Shown here piece by piece: positions 31,975 to 40,867 of a DNA stretch of 64,000 nucleotides. This stretch comes from Defluviimonas sp. SAOS-178_SWC (lineage in GTDB: Bacteria > Pseudomonadota > Alphaproteobacteria > Rhodobacterales > Rhodobacteraceae): the NCBI RefSeq assembly GCF_039830135.1, contig NZ_CP156081.1:3086001-3150000 (forward strand), in the 5' to 3' direction. Position 1 is the stretch's first letter. Each line of letters begins with the position of its first letter. Under the pieces are notes generated by a model that worked only from the letters and a program-made list of their open reading frames with translations, was not told where the DNA came from and ran no database searches. The translations under genes were made by a program, and so were the position numbers.

Positions 31975-34906
31975 GGGCGCGTCCTCCCTCCGGGTCGAAA
32001 AAGACCGGGTTCACCACTTCGCAAAGCACATCAGTCTTCCGCAGGTGATCGACAAGCCGGACCCGGCTGCCGATCCGCGCCCGGCCGTCCTTCATGAAGC
32101 CCAGCGCCAGATAGGACCGGAGTGTCGGTGAATAGCAGACCGACGTGACATAACCCCGGTCGTTGGCCGAGACCGGCTCTGCTCCTTCATCAAACAGATG
32201 CGCGCCGGCGCCAACCTGACGGCCGGCGGGGATCGGACGAAGGCCGACGAGCTGTTCGCGGTCCGCGCCCGACAGGCCGGGCCGCTGGCTCGCGCCCTTG
32301 CCGATGCAGTCCTTCTTGGCACTCACCATGCCCTGGAGCCCGATATCGAAGGCCGTGACCCGCCCGTGGATCTCGGCATGGGTGATGAAACCCTTCTCGA
32401 TCCTGAGGACGTTCAGCGCCTCCATTCCGTAGGCGCCGCCGCCGAGGCTTTCCGCCCGCGCGACGAGGTCACGGTAGAGCGCCTCGCCGTAGCGGGCCGG
32501 CACCGCGATCTCGTAGCCGAGCTCGCCCGAGAAGGAGATGCGGAAGAGCCGCGCCTCGACATCCATCAGCCGCACCGTGCCGCAGGAGAGGAAGGGGAAG
32601 CTTTCGCCGTCGATGGGGCTTTCGAGGATCGAGTTCAGAAGCTCGCGCGCCAAGGGGCCGGCGACCGCGAACTGCGCCCACTGCTCGGTGACGGAGATCA
32701 TCCGCACCTCCCAGTCAGGGCAATGCGCCTGATGGACGAATTCCAGATGCCGCATCACCTGTCCGGCGGCGGCGGTCGTCGTCGTCGTCAGGTAATGCCC
32801 CTCGCCGAGGCATGCGGTGGTGCCGTCGTCCATCACCATCCCGTCCTCGCGCAGCATCAACCCGTAGCGCACCCGGCCCGGCTTCAGGGTCGAGAAGGTG
32901 TTGGTATAGACGAGGTCGAGGAACCGGCCCGCGTCCTTTCCCTGTATGTCGATCTTGCCGAGCGTCGAGACATCGACAACCCCCACCCGCTCGCGCACCA
33001 TCGTCACCTCGCGGTCGCAGGCTTCACGCCAGGTCGCCTCGCCGGGGCGCGGGAAATAGGAGGGCCGGTACCAGAGGCCGGCCTCGATCATCGGCGCATG
33101 GCGGTCGCGCGCCGCCTTGTCCGAGGTGGTGAAGCGCTGCGGGGCAAAGCCCGCGCCCTGCCCGCCGGCCCCCATCGCGGCGATGGAGACGGGCACATAG
33201 GGTGGCCGGAACGTCGTCGTCCCGGTCTCGGGGATGCCTCGCCCTGTCGCGTCGGCGAGGACCGCAAGCGCGCCGACGTTGGAGTTCTTGCCCTGATCCG
33301 GCGCCATCCCTTGCGTCGTGTAGCGTTTCATGTGTTCGACCGAGGCGAAGTTTTCCTGCGCGGCGAGCCGGACGTCCTTCGTGGTCACGTCGTTGGCGAA
33401 GTCGAGCCAGGCGCGGTGCTTCGGCTCCGGCACTTCCCAATAGGCCCGAAGTCGGACGCCGCAGTCCTCGGCCTGCGGGATCTCGGCCTTCTTCGGCTTG
33501 CGGCCAAGCGCCTCCAGCGCCTCTTCGGCGGCGGCGGCGCCTTCGGCAAGGCAGGCTTGCGTCGAGAATGCACCATTCGCCGCGCCGGCCGCCGCGAGCC
33601 CCGGCACCATGCCGGGCTTCGGCACGAAGGCCGAGATGTCGTCGCGCCAGACGGGGCGGCCGTTCATGTGGCAGGTCAGGTGAAGCGCCGGGTTCCAGCC
33701 GCCCGACACGGCAAGACAGTCGCTCACGATGCGCTGGATCTTCCCGTCGCGATCGGCGATCACCACCTCGCGCAGGCCCTTGCGGCCGACCGTGTCGATG
33801 ACCCGGCATCCTGCATGGACCGGGAAGTCGCCAGGGACGGATACATCCTCGCGAACATCCACCAGCCCGGCGACGCGGACGCCGGCGGAGGCAAGGTCGC
33901 GGGCGGTGCGATGGGCATCGTCGTTGTTGCCGAAGACCGTCACCGAATGGCCGGCAGCCACGCCCCAGCGGTTGAGATAGGCACGAACGGCGCCCGCCGT
34001 CATCACGCCGGGCCGGTCGTTGTTGGAAAACGCGATCTGCCGCTCATGAGCGCCGGCGGCCAGCACAGCGCGTCTTGCCACGATCCGCCAGAAACATTCG
34101 CGCGGCAGGTCCTTCGGCGGATTGGCAAGGTGCAGGCCGACCCGCTCCAAAGCCCCGAACGTCCCGCCGTCATAAGCGCCGGTCACGGTCGTCCGGGTCA
34201 TCAGCCGCACATTCGGCGCTGCCGTCAGTTCCTCCAAAGCGTCCGCCACCCAGCGGGCGCCGGGCTTGCCGCCGACCTCGTGGGTCTCGGCCAGAAGCCG
34301 CCCGCCCATCGCCGCATCCTCCTCGGCGAGGATCACGTCGGCGCCCGCCCGCGCCGCCGTCAGTGCCGCCATCAACCCCGCCGGGCCTGCCCCGATCACC
34401 AGGAGGTCGCAGAAGGCATAGGCTTTCTCATAAGCCTCGTCGTTCGACTTGCCGGACAGCGCCCCAAGCCCCGCCGCGCGACGGATCGCCGGTTCGTAAA
34501 GGCTTTCCCAGAACGCCTTCGGCCACATGAAGGTCTTGTAGTAGAACCCCGCGCTGAAGAACGGCGCGAAAAGGTCGTTGACCGCAATCGCATCGAAGCC
34601 GAGCGAGGGCCAGCAGTTCTGCCCCCGCGCCTCGAGCGTGGCGTGGATCTCCTGCATGGTCGCCCGCACGTTGGGTACCTGCCCCGCCCCGCGCCCGACG
34701 GTCACGAGCGCGTTGGGTTCCTCCGACCCCGCCGTCATCACCCCGCGCGGACGATGATACTTGAACGAGCGTCCGAAGACCTTCACCCCCGAGGCGAGCA
34801 GCGCCGAAGCGAGCGTGTCGCCCTGAAACCCGGCATAATCCCGGCCGTCGAAGCGAAAGCCCACGGGCGCGCCGCGGTCAATAAGACCCTTGCCCGCGAT
34901 CCTCAT
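31967..34906 (-). CDS. soxA: Sarcosine oxidase, alpha subunit
   Basis: The start MRIAGKGLIDRGAPVGFRFD at 34906 gives 979 residues; the frame is open upstream only because soxD lies there in another frame. Domains run in order: an N-terminal ferredoxin-like Fer2_4 segment (GDTLASALLASGVKVFGRSF), a dinucleotide-binding domain (LLVIGAGPAGLMAALTAARA), a second Rossmann half, and a C-terminal GcvT-like domain that binds tetrahydrofolate. The enzyme oxidises sarcosine to glycine and transfers the methyl carbon to folate as 5,10-methylene-THF, making hydrogen peroxide. The start overlaps the soxD stop (ATGA). Confidence 0.96.
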   Translation of the reverse strand: MRIAGKGLIDRGAPVGFRFDGRDYAGFQGDTLASALLASGVKVFGRSFKYHRPRGVMTAGSEEPNALVTVGRGAGQVPNVRATMQEIHATLEARGQNCWPSLGFDAIAVNDLFAPFFSAGFYYKTFMWPKAFWESLYEPAIRRAAGLGALSGKSNDEAYEKAYAFCDLLVIGAGPAGLMAALTAARAGADVILAEEDAAMGGRLLAETHEVGGKPGARWVADALEELTAAPNVRLMTRTTVTGAYDGGTFGALERVGLHLANPPKDLPRECFWRIVARRAVLAAGAHERQIAFSNNDRPGVMTAGAVRAYLNRWGVAAGHSVTVFGNNDDAHRTARDLASAGVRVAGLVDVREDVSVPGDFPVHAGCRVIDTVGRKGLREVVIADRDGKIQRIVSDCLAVSGGWNPALHLTCHMNGRPVWRDDISAFVPKPGMVPGLAAAGAANGAFSTQACLAEGAAAAEEALEALGRKPKKAEIPQAEDCGVRLRAYWEVPEPKHRAWLDFANDVTTKDVRLAAQENFASVEHMKRYTTQGMAPDQGKNSNVGALAVLADATGRGIPETGTTTFRPPYVPVSIAAMGAGGQGAGFAPQRFTTSDKAARDRHAPMIEAGLWYRPSYFPRPGEATWREACDREVTMVRERVGVVDVSTLGKIDIQGKDAGRFLDLVYTNTFSTLKPGRVRYGLMLREDGMVMDDGTTACLGEGHYLTTTTTAAAGQVMRHLEFVHQAHCPDWEVRMISVTEQWAQFAVAGPLARELLNSILESPIDGESFPFLSCGTVRLMDVEARLFRISFSGELGYEIAVPARYGEALYRDLVARAESLGGGAYGMEALNVLRIEKGFITHAEIHGRVTAFDIGLQGMVSAKKDCIGKGASQRPGLSGADREQLVGLRPIPAGRQVGAGAHLFDEGAEPVSANDRGYVTSVCYSPTLRSYLALGFMKDGRARIGSRVRLVDHLRKTDVLCEVVNPVFFDPEGGRARA

Positions 34907-35235
34907 GCCGTCTTCCCCCCGCGCTTCGCCGCCGGCTTCACCTTGCCGGAAATATCCCCCCCGGAGGGTCCGCCCTTGCCACGCTCGGCCACCAGACGGG
35001 TGGACAGCACCGCATGCGTCACGGTATCGCGCGTGACTTCGATCCAGGCCGAACAGCCCATCTCGTGATACCAGAGATCGCGCGTCTCCCCGGCCGGATT
35101 GTTGCGCAGGTGCAGGTAGGCGTCCCACGCCTCCGGTGCTGCATCCTCGCCCGGCCGGTCGGCATAGATGGCATCGCCGTAATAGGTGAATTCGCGCCGG
35201 TCGCGGGTTCCGCAGAGGGGACAAATGATGCGCAT
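34903..35235 (-). CDS. soxD: Sarcosine oxidase, delta subunit
   Basis: The 110-residue protein has the SoxD zinc site: Cys5 and Cys8 in IICPLCGTRD, with His57 and Cys61 in WYHEMGCSAW. The body ends around GDARSLVSR-equivalent positions. The last 25 residues (GGPSGGDISGKVKPAAKRGG) coincide with a short dispersed repeat that also occurs in two intergenic regions (22051 and 51996), so the tail looks like a repeat that was captured into the coding sequence. Its stop overlaps the soxA start. Confidence 0.93.
   Translation of the reverse strand: MRIICPLCGTRDRREFTYYGDAIYADRPGEDAAPEAWDAYLHLRNNPAGETRDLWYHEMGCSAWIEVTRDTVTHAVLSTRLVAERGKGGPSGGDISGKVKPAAKRGGKTA
34937..34970 (-). repeat. Short dispersed repeat, copy 2 (inside the soxD 3' end)
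   Basis: On the minus strand the segment reads CCCTCCGGGGGGGATATTTC followed by CGGCAAGGTGAAG. It aligns base by base with the intergenic copy at 51996-52026 (ATATTTCCGGCAAGATGAAG) and with the hairpin-bearing copy at 22051. It is translated as PSGGDISGKVK at the soxD C-terminus. Confidence 0.6.
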
Positions 35236-35245
35236 CTCTCTCCCC

Positions 35246-36496
35246 TCAATGCAGGTTGTGCTGCGACCCCGTGCCTTCCTCGTCGAGAAGATGGCCGGTC
35301 GCGAAACGGTTCAGGCGGAAGTGGCGGGCGACCTCGTGGCTCTCGCCGGTCGCCATCAGGTGCGCCATGCACCAGCCCGAGGCCGGCACGGCCTTGAAGC
35401 CGCCGTAGTTCCAGCCGCAATCGATATAGAGCCCGCCGACATCGGTCCTGTCGATGATCGGAGAGCCGTCGGGCGTCATGTCCATGATCCCGCCCCAGGA
35501 CCGCAGGACCTTGGCCTTGCCGATCATCGGCATCAGTGTCATCCCCGCCTCCATCACATGCTCGACCATCGGCAGATTGCCCCGTGCGGCGTAGGAGCTG
35601 TAGAAATCGAGATCGCCGCCGAAGACGAGGCCCCCCTTGTCGGACTGCGAGATGTAGAAATGCCCCATCCCGAAGCTGACGACGTGGTCGATGATCGGTT
35701 TCAGCCCCTCGGTCACAAAGGCCTGAAGGACGTGGCTCTCCACCGGCAACCGGATTCCCGCCATCGCGGCCACCTGGCCCGAGCGTCCGGCAACGATGAT
35801 GCCGATCTTCTTCGCCCTGATCGCGCCCCGCGTGGTCTGAACGCCGCGTACGCGCCCGTCCTCGATGTCGATCCCGGTCACCTCGCAGTTCTGGATCAGG
35901 TCGACGCCGCGCTGATCGGCGCCCCGCGCATAGCCCCAGGCGACGGCATCGTGGCGCGCCGTGCCGCCGCGCCGGTGCAATAGCCCGCCATAGATCGGGA
36001 ACCGCGTCTGCTCGAAATCGAGATAGGGCAGATAGCGCCGCACGCCCTCGCGGTCGAGAAGCTCCGCGTCGTCGCCCTGGTTGATCATCGCATTGCCGCG
36101 CCGGGCGAAGGCATCGCGCTGGCCGTCGGAATGGAAGAGGTTGATGAGGCCGCGCTGCGAATGCATGACGTTGTAGTTGAGCTCCGCCTCCAGCCCCTCC
36201 CAGAGCTTCAGAGAATGGGAATAGAACTCCTGGTTGCCGGGCAGGAAGTAGTTGGCGCGCACGATTGTCGTGTTGCGCCCGACATTGCCGCCGCCGAGGT
36301 AACCCTTCTCCAGTACCGCTACATTGGTGATGCCGTGGTTCTTCGCGAGGTAGTAGGCGGTCGAAAGCCCGTGACCGCCACCGCCGATGATGACGTAGTC
36401 GTATTCCGCTTTCGGATCGGGGTCTCGCCAGGCAGGCTGCCAGCCCTTGTTGCCGAAAAGCCCCTCGCCGATGACCCTGAGCCCTGAATAGCGCAT
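35246..36496 (-). CDS. soxB: Sarcosine oxidase, beta subunit
   Basis: The ATG at 36496 (MRYSGLRVIGEGLFGNKGWQ) gives 416 residues. A dinucleotide-binding fold (YDYVIIGGGGHGLSTAYYLA, residues 32-51) is followed by the FAD-dependent amine oxidase core. His182 in GGTARHDAVAWGYA is the probable covalent FMN site of the family. This subunit holds the sarcosine site and FAD. It opens the soxB-soxD-soxA-soxG operon. About 100 bases upstream lies a terminator belonging to the preceding minus-strand gene, so the operon has its own promoter in the short gap. Confidence 0.95.
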   Translation of the reverse strand: MRYSGLRVIGEGLFGNKGWQPAWRDPDPKAEYDYVIIGGGGHGLSTAYYLAKNHGITNVAVLEKGYLGGGNVGRNTTIVRANYFLPGNQEFYSHSLKLWEGLEAELNYNVMHSQRGLINLFHSDGQRDAFARRGNAMINQGDDAELLDREGVRRYLPYLDFEQTRFPIYGGLLHRRGGTARHDAVAWGYARGADQRGVDLIQNCEVTGIDIEDGRVRGVQTTRGAIRAKKIGIIVAGRSGQVAAMAGIRLPVESHVLQAFVTEGLKPIIDHVVSFGMGHFYISQSDKGGLVFGGDLDFYSSYAARGNLPMVEHVMEAGMTLMPMIGKAKVLRSWGGIMDMTPDGSPIIDRTDVGGLYIDCGWNYGGFKAVPASGWCMAHLMATGESHEVARHFRLNRFATGHLLDEEGTGSQHNLH

Positions 36497-36609
36497 GACA
36501 TGCCTCCCTGCCCGTCTCAGTGAACCGGCCCCAGCGCGAGATTTCAATGCCTGACAGCGTTTTCCCCGCCATTCCGCGACAAAGGACGTCGCTCCCCGGC
36601 CCATGAGGG

Positions 36610-36645
36610 AAAAAAGCCCGACCGGTTCGCATGAGCCGGCCGGGC
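36610..36645 (-). terminator. Rho-independent terminator of the tadE/tadG-like transcript
   Basis: On the minus strand a ten-base-pair stem, GCCCGGCCGG with CCGGTCGGGC (one G-T pair), closes a ten-base loop and is followed directly by six T residues (36610-36615). It lies about 60 bases beyond the stop codon of the gene ending at 36705 and insulates the sox operon from it. Confidence 0.8.
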
Positions 36646-36704
36646 AGGTCGTCGCAGAGCGACGAGGGAATGACCCGGCCTGCGGAGCGGCCGGGCGGGA
36701 AGTC

Positions 36705-38066
36705 TCAGCGCGCGAGGCGGAAGTAGGCCGCGGCGTAATTGTTGTTCATCCCGGCGCCATCGCAGAAGCCGAAGACCCCGTTCGAGGTCACGTCGAGCTT
36801 GCCGCCGGAAACGATTGCGACCCCCTCGATGCCGTCGGCATTCGCCGTCAGCGCGATATCACCCACGGCAATGATCTGGCTGCCGAAAATGTTTGTCTTC
36901 GCCGCGAAATCCACCCCGCCAAGCGTCACCATCTGCACGTCGCCGCCCGTGGCGCAGTTGTCGTCCTTGCCAATGACGATGTCGGACGAGGCATAAAACG
37001 ACTTCCCGTCGGTGTTCTTGGTGATGATCACGGAATCCTCGATGACCGCGCCCGACGCGAATTGCAGGCGGCAATCCGTGATCAGCACCATGTTCCGGAG
37101 GACGAATCCCGAGCCTAACTGCTTGTGGCTCTGGTCGTTCTTGCAGTCCATCTCGTGGATTCGCCCGGTCTTGAACTTGGTCGGATCGAGCGAGGTCGCA
37201 CCTTGCGCCTTGATCGTGATCGGCGAGGCGTTGGTGATGTAGGACCTGTAGTATTGCGAGCCGGGGGCCATGATTCCGATCTGCGGGTCGAACGGAGTGG
37301 TCTCGATCCCACGGATGATATCGTTGACGCGGTTGAGAATCCGCAGCTTGTAGGAACCGTCGCGCAAGGCCGCCGAGAGTCCGGTATTGCTGGTGAAACC
37401 CGAGTTGGGAAGTTGAATGTCGCGCCGGTCGGGCATCGACACGACCACGCCCGGCTCGAACGTGTTGCCGGAGCTGGCGATGACATAGGCCTGCGAATGG
37501 ATGCAGAAGCCCGAGGTGAAATAATCGTTCGACTGAATCTCCACCGGCTCCTGCGCGACGAAACCTTCCTTGAAGCAGGTCGGATAGTAGGTTTCGAAGA
37601 CCGAACCCGACTGCACATCCCAGGTATTCCGTCCGACCAGGCCGAGCATGTAGGTCGTGACACCGTTGCCGCCGCTCGCATAGCGTTTTGTGGAGACGAG
37701 AACGGCATCGCGCGATCCGGGATCGACGGTGAAAAGCTGCTTGTCCTTGTCCCAGTGGCCAAAGCTGATGTCCTCCGGCTTCAGCACCGTCCCGTATTTG
37801 CCGCCGGGCATGTTGAGGGCCGCGATCTGCAGGGCGGCGGTTCTCGCCTGATCCGCGGAATGCAATTCTCGCGTGTAGAGCGCGGCATGCGCGGCCGAAT
37901 CCGCGGCGACCTGAAGCTGATTCTTGGAGGCAATGCCGTTGCCGAAATCGACCGCGAGCCCCCCGAGCACCAGAGCGGTCATGAAGATCTGCAGGCTGAG
38001 GGCGGTGATGCCTCCCTCTTCGCGGGTAAGAAACCGGGCCGCGGCGGATGCGAGACGAAGCGCCAT
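36705..38066 (-). CDS. TadG-like pilus-assembly/secreted protein
   Basis: The 453-residue protein has a TadE/TadG-type N-terminus: a short basic head, then the hydrophobic segment ITALSLQIFMTALVLGGLAV followed by DFGNGIASKNQLQVAADSAA (the Tad_N signature). The rest is a long extracytoplasmic domain of about 400 residues rich in Asn, Gly and Ser with several cysteines. TadG proteins are minor pseudopilins of tight-adherence systems. Only this gene and a TadE-like partner are present; no secretion ATPase, platform or secretin gene is nearby. Its stop is followed by a good terminator. Confidence 0.8.
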   Translation of the reverse strand: MALRLASAAARFLTREEGGITALSLQIFMTALVLGGLAVDFGNGIASKNQLQVAADSAAHAALYTRELHSADQARTAALQIAALNMPGGKYGTVLKPEDISFGHWDKDKQLFTVDPGSRDAVLVSTKRYASGGNGVTTYMLGLVGRNTWDVQSGSVFETYYPTCFKEGFVAQEPVEIQSNDYFTSGFCIHSQAYVIASSGNTFEPGVVVSMPDRRDIQLPNSGFTSNTGLSAALRDGSYKLRILNRVNDIIRGIETTPFDPQIGIMAPGSQYYRSYITNASPITIKAQGATSLDPTKFKTGRIHEMDCKNDQSHKQLGSGFVLRNMVLITDCRLQFASGAVIEDSVIITKNTDGKSFYASSDIVIGKDDNCATGGDVQMVTLGGVDFAAKTNIFGSQIIAVGDIALTANADGIEGVAIVSGGKLDVTSNGVFGFCDGAGMNNNYAAAYFRLAR

Positions 38067-38069
38067 CCC

Positions 38070-38480
38070 TCAGTTCTCCATAAGATGTTCTGCGCGCACC
38101 GTCATCCGCGCGCCGGAAAAGATGCCTGCGACACCGAAGAGGTCGAGATCGACCAGCGGCACGCTCACGGTCGTCGTGATCATGCCGGCGGTCAGGCTCG
38201 TCGCGGCCAGCGAATGGGGGCTGAGTTCATTGGCGCGGGCGAGGACGAAGTTCTCCGTCTCGGTGGTCGAGGTGAGCCGTCCGATCGACATGTTGCGGTT
38301 CGCGTCCTGCGCGATCCGCAAGAGCCGCGACTGGCCGTGGAACATCATCGACACATCCGCGAGAAGCGCGATGAGCATCACATACATGGGAAGCCAGAGA
38401 ACAGCTTCGACCGTAGCGGCCCCGTCCTCGGCGCGGCCAAAGCGAAAGAGACGACCGAAATGGAAGTGAAGGCAGCGCAT
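38070..38480 (-). CDS. TadE-like pseudopilin
   Basis: The 136-residue protein has the TadE signature: a short cytoplasmic head ending AEDGAATVEAVLWL (the usual G/A-x-x-x-V-E-F-type motif), one membrane helix, then a small domain with RIAQDANRNMSIGRL. It is three bases upstream of the TadG-like gene, and the two are surely co-transcribed. Function as a minor pseudopilin is inferred from the family. No complete tad locus exists in the window. Confidence 0.82.
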   Translation of the reverse strand: MRCLHFHFGRLFRFGRAEDGAATVEAVLWLPMYVMLIALLADVSMMFHGQSRLLRIAQDANRNMSIGRLTSTTETENFVLARANELSPHSLAATSLTAGMITTTVSVPLVDLDLFGVAGIFSGARMTVRAEHLMEN

Positions 38481-38629
38481 GGTTACCGTTTCCCGTTAAC
38501 AGCGGCCGGTTGATCCGGCCTGCCACAGCGCCCCCACGAAACAATGAGCCCGGCAAATGAGGCGAAAATGCGGCAACAGCCCCCTTGATCGGGCGGAACC
38601 GCGAAAGAATTCCTTAAAAAAGCTTGATT

Positions 38630-40309
38630 TCAGGGGTTCTGGCGCGAGGAATCCGCCGGATTGGCTAATTTTTCGTCATCAATCCCGAATCGTGACGAAT
38701 TCTCCCTTGGGTTGATTCGGCCGCGATAACGCACAATCAGACCCAGACCGAGCGGCGCGCGCAGTTCGACGTCGAACCGGAACCCTCCCTCATCTTCCGT
38801 TTCGGTCGCGATGCTCACGGGCATAAGGACACGCGGCAGGGGCAACGGGCCGAGCCACCCACCGGCGACCGGAAAGTGCAGCGCGCCATCCCGGACCGTG
38901 AGACCAATAACGAAGGTGAACGGGTCGAAGCGTTCGGTGATCGCGCCGCGTCGTCGTGCGAGGTACGAACGGAATATCCGCCCGCCGAAGTCGCGTTCCC
39001 AGATCTCGCCATCGGGAGCGGCGCGCTTGGTGACGCGAACCGGGACGTCCGCCCCTTCCGGCGGAAAGCGGAAGATCGCGGCGACGAGCCGGGCAGCGAG
39101 CCCGCGTCCGCGCGTGACCGTGGCGCGGCCGTCAAGGCGGAAGCACCCGGCCCAGTCGTGGCTCCGCCGCACCGCGCCGGGCAGTTCCTTGAATGCGACT
39201 CCAAGATGGGCGGGAAAGAGCGGCTGGACCGGGTGGTTGTCGCGGGAAAAGCCGATGCTCAGATCGGCCATCGCCGCCTCGAATTCCGCAAGCGGCAGCA
39301 TCGTCAGGGCCGGTCCGGCGCCGGAAGGGATGCGGGAAGCGGCGCGCAGGATCGCGCGGGCGGCAATGGCCGGAACATAGGGCCCCGCGCCCGCCTCGGC
39401 CAGAAGACGCCATTCGGCGCGGATGAGACCACCGTCTTTTCGCCCGATGACGCGCACGACCATGCCGCCCTGCGCCGAACCGAACGGCCAGAGCATCAGC
39501 GCCATCCCCCGCGTCAGCGCGACGATCCGCGGCCCGACCGCGATGCCGGTTGCGGCCCTGAGGCGGGAGAGCAGAGCGAGCCCGGCATTCATGACCGGAA
39601 GCTCAAGCCCAGCACGAAAACTCACCGAATGCGCACCGAAACGGGCCGGGAAAAGCCGGGTATCGGGCACCTCGATCAGGTAGCCGCGCCGATGGAGGCC
39701 GGGGCCAAGACGATAGGCGCGCGGGTCGCTCCAGCCGCGCCGCTCCTCCCACGCCGCCCCCTGCCAGAGCCGGAACGGCGTTCCGGTCCGGGCGAGGATC
39801 GCACCGACCACGGAACGCCCGCGCGGGGCCCGGTTGCCGGGCAGGATCGCCGTGTCGATCTCTTCGAGACGGTCCATGCCCTTCGCGAGCGCGTCAACGG
39901 CCGCGGAGGAGAGCGCGGGCACCGAGGAGACGCCTGAAAGCGCGAAGGTCCCGGCGGCCTTCGCCGCGCCGTCGAGCGTCGCGATGCCGGCGCAGAATTC
40001 CGCCTCGTCGGCAAGGTCGAGGTAGTTGATCCCCCGCGCGATGCAGGCACGCGGGAGCCGCCACGGATCGGCGCCATAGGCATGGAACGGGCCGGCGGCG
40101 TCAACGACCGCGTCAGGCGCCTCTGCCCAGAGCGGCGCGAGGTCGGACCCGAGATCGACCCTGATGGCACGGGCGCCGAGACGGCGGGCCAAGGCTTCGG
40201 CGCGCTTCAGGTCGCGGGCGGCGATCGTCACGTCTTGGCCATCGCGAACCAGCAGCTCCGCGAGACGGCTGCCGAAAACCCCGGTGCCGCCAAGAACGAC
40301 CACTTTCAT
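38630..40309 (-). CDS. Saccharopine-dehydrogenase-like NAD(P)-binding domain fused to DUF4166
   Basis: The ATG at 40309 (MKVVVLGGTGVFGSRLAELL) gives 559 residues. Residues 1-130 are a Rossmann fold of the saccharopine dehydrogenase/SDR-like type (GGTGVFGSRLAE, VVDAAGPFHAYG). The C-terminal third is DUF4166 (LFPAHLGVAFKELPGAVRRS, WERDFGGRIFRSYL, PFTFVIGLTVRDGALHFPVA). This fusion occurs widely in proteobacteria without a known reaction. Its start codon overlaps the stop of the upstream DCC-family gene, so the two are coupled. The upstream part of the same frame (to 40459) lies opposite that gene and is not coding. Confidence 0.8.
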   Translation of the reverse strand: MKVVVLGGTGVFGSRLAELLVRDGQDVTIAARDLKRAEALARRLGARAIRVDLGSDLAPLWAEAPDAVVDAAGPFHAYGADPWRLPRACIARGINYLDLADEAEFCAGIATLDGAAKAAGTFALSGVSSVPALSSAAVDALAKGMDRLEEIDTAILPGNRAPRGRSVVGAILARTGTPFRLWQGAAWEERRGWSDPRAYRLGPGLHRRGYLIEVPDTRLFPARFGAHSVSFRAGLELPVMNAGLALLSRLRAATGIAVGPRIVALTRGMALMLWPFGSAQGGMVVRVIGRKDGGLIRAEWRLLAEAGAGPYVPAIAARAILRAASRIPSGAGPALTMLPLAEFEAAMADLSIGFSRDNHPVQPLFPAHLGVAFKELPGAVRRSHDWAGCFRLDGRATVTRGRGLAARLVAAIFRFPPEGADVPVRVTKRAAPDGEIWERDFGGRIFRSYLARRRGAITERFDPFTFVIGLTVRDGALHFPVAGGWLGPLPLPRVLMPVSIATETEDEGGFRFDVELRAPLGLGLIVRYRGRINPRENSSRFGIDDEKLANPADSSRQNP

Positions 40310-40755
40310 CTCATGAGCCGCGCACGAAGCCGGGGCGAGGCAAGCGCGCAAAGATCCGCCCGGCCGAACATCCGATACCGGTTGCGGGCGATCCGCGCAT
40401 AAAGCCAGTCCCGCAAGGGGCGCGGGATGAGGAGAAGAAGGCCAAGCCCCCGCGCCCATCCGCCGGACCGCAGACCGACCCGAGCCATCGCATCGAAATC
40501 ACGCCACGCCCGTCCACCTTCGAGGAACAGCCAGCTTTCGGGATCGTCGGGCCTGAGGCCGTAATGCATGAGGATCGCCTGACCGAGCGGGGTCGCGACC
40601 GGGCAGATGCGGATATCGCCCCTCCGGTCGATCCGGTCGATCATGCGGGCGCCGAAGCTGCAGAGCGCGCAGTCGCCATCCATGAACGCCACCGGCGCGG
40701 CATCGTCGAACTCCGGCACCGCCGGGTCGTTTCTGTAACTGTAGGCGGCGCGCAT
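40306..40755 (-). CDS. DCC-family thiol-disulfide oxidoreductase-like protein
   Basis: The ATG at 40755 gives 149 residues. The DxxCxxC signature is present as FMDGDCALCSFGARM (about residues 25-39), followed by ICPVATPLGQAILMHYGL and the C-terminal GLLLLIPRPLRDWLYA, which is standard for the DUF393/DCC family. These are thioredoxin-like proteins presumed to act on disulfides. It overlaps the start of the saccharopine-dehydrogenase/DUF4166 gene, pointing to a joint function. Confidence 0.85.
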   Translation of the reverse strand: MRAAYSYRNDPAVPEFDDAAPVAFMDGDCALCSFGARMIDRIDRRGDIRICPVATPLGQAILMHYGLRPDDPESWLFLEGGRAWRDFDAMARVGLRSGGWARGLGLLLLIPRPLRDWLYARIARNRYRMFGRADLCALASPRLRARLMR

Positions 40756-40867
40756 TGCGGGGCTCCGGTCGTGCGGCGGAACTCTGCCGCCGGACAAACC
40801 GATTGTCGAGGCGACCCGACTGCACAAGGGGCCGGCCCGACGGTGGAACAGGGCGTTCCCGTGCGGA

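Noticed and set aside
32198..35068. A 956-codon open frame opposite soxA
   Set aside because: Shadow of soxA; the translation is rich in Arg, His and Asp with no recognisable fold.
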